A stretch of DNA of 64,000 nucleotides. Source: Pohlia nutans. Taxonomy: Eukaryota > Streptophyta > Bryopsida > Bryales > Mniaceae. A model generated the notes under the pieces. The model did no database searches, was not told the DNA's origin, and saw only the letters and a program-made list of their open reading frames with translations. A program made the translations under genes and the position numbers. Location: contig CM040093.1 of NCBI GenBank assembly GCA_022496805.1, forward strand, positions 374,501-438,500, in the 5' to 3' direction. Below are positions 62,018-64,000 of the stretch, one piece after another (the first letter of the stretch is position 1; the number at the start of each line of letters is the position of its first letter).

Positions 62018-62026
62018 TTAGGGTTT
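62018..62026 (-). promoter_or_regulatory. Telo-box in RPS9 leader/promoter
   Basis: TTAGGGTTT, the reverse complement of the plant telo-box AAACCCTAA, which is enriched near the start of plant ribosomal-protein and translation genes. Similar motifs recur in intron 1 (about 62325) and intron 2 (about 62845-62880). Confidence 0.6.
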
Positions 62027-62131
62027 GGGGCTCCTGTGAAGGACATGCTCAGAGCCTGCTCCGTCCTCTTTCAAGCTTGCGTTGCAAAGTTAACGTAAGT
62101 TAGTCGAAGCTGCTCCGCAAGCTTCACCACA

Positions 62132-63620
<1,489 letters not shown>

Positions 63621-64000
63621 ATTATGATATTCCTCCCTTACCAAGGGATTTTGTATTTTGGTGAGGGCTCGTTTCCACAAGTAAGTCTAATGTTTGCAAC
63701 TTGTTCACTACCTTGTGCAATGTATTTGTCTCCCTACTTTTTGTGTGTCGACACTCGGTAGATTCTTAATCTCCAGCTGAATCTGTAGTTAGAAGTAGAG
63801 CCTAAAATTTGCTTGTACGTGTCTATTAGACCTAAATTCTTTGGCTGAAACTAGAGATGAGTAGGCAGCAGTGATGTTTGGGGCAGAAATCAATTCTGAC
63901 TTGAAAATCTGCAGTGTGTTGCGTTTCTTTTTCCCGATTCATTCCTCGGAATTAGATTTTACTGTTTGCTAAAAAATTGTGTCCTATTTCGTTCTAGCAC
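63621..64000. other. RPS9 3' untranslated and downstream region
   Basis: T-rich sequence that probably contains the RPS9 3' UTR. No clear polyadenylation hexamer and no further gene seen before the window ends. Confidence 0.45.

Overview
The window is nuclear DNA of a land plant. The evidence is three spliced plant housekeeping genes with GT-AG introns, plant-type miniature transposons (two Stowaway copies, CACTA-ended elements), a chromodomain-type Ty3/gypsy remnant, and a telo-box plus TATA box in front of a ribosomal protein gene. The moderate intron sizes and AT-rich intergenic DNA full of transposon debris would suit a non-seed plant (bryophyte or lycophyte), but that is only a guess.

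Three genes were assembled exon by exon. (1) ARP3, minus strand, CDS 31604-28176, 10 coding exons, 422 aa: the actin-related subunit of the ARP2/3 actin-nucleating complex. (2) A DRP3-class dynamin-related GTPase, plus strand, CDS 44297-53050, 21 coding exons, 841 aa: organelle (mitochondrion/peroxisome) fission. (3) 40S ribosomal protein S9 (uS4), plus strand, CDS 62132-63620, 3 exons, 198 aa. All three read through without frame breaks. ARP3 and DRP3 each appear to have a long intron in the 5' leader. They are independent genes, not a pathway cluster.

Almost everything else is repeat. Positions 1-28100 are a gene-free repeat field. Positions 33000-42950 are again repeats (a 250-bp tandem array, CACTA-ended elements, long inverted repeats). 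Positions 53700-61700 hold a full LINE insertion, a 0.5-kb tandem family with a foldback transposon inserted in it, and more small elements.

The most notable content is a superfamily of about 20 non-autonomous elements that always lie between TTAA tetranucleotides and end in CCCYTAAA. These are the hallmarks of piggyBac-like transposons, which are not a familiar plant group. Just inside the terminus, many copies carry a short palindrome whose two arms are separated by exactly 5 nt. The arm sequence differs between subfamilies but stays self-complementary, so it covaries like a constrained binding site or hairpin. Several elements sit end to end sharing one TTAA, and copies lie close to all three genes, one ending 56 bp past the ARP3 stop codon. 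No transposase gene is visible in the window.

Other points of note are a 3.0-kb LINE with a near-perfect 19-bp target duplication and a (TATC)n tail in place of poly(A), which also explains the 130-bp GATA tract at 8.45 kb; a 1.5-kb CACTA-ended foldback element with 476-bp arms and a GAT duplication; and a 958-bp foldback element with a TTGAGA duplication.
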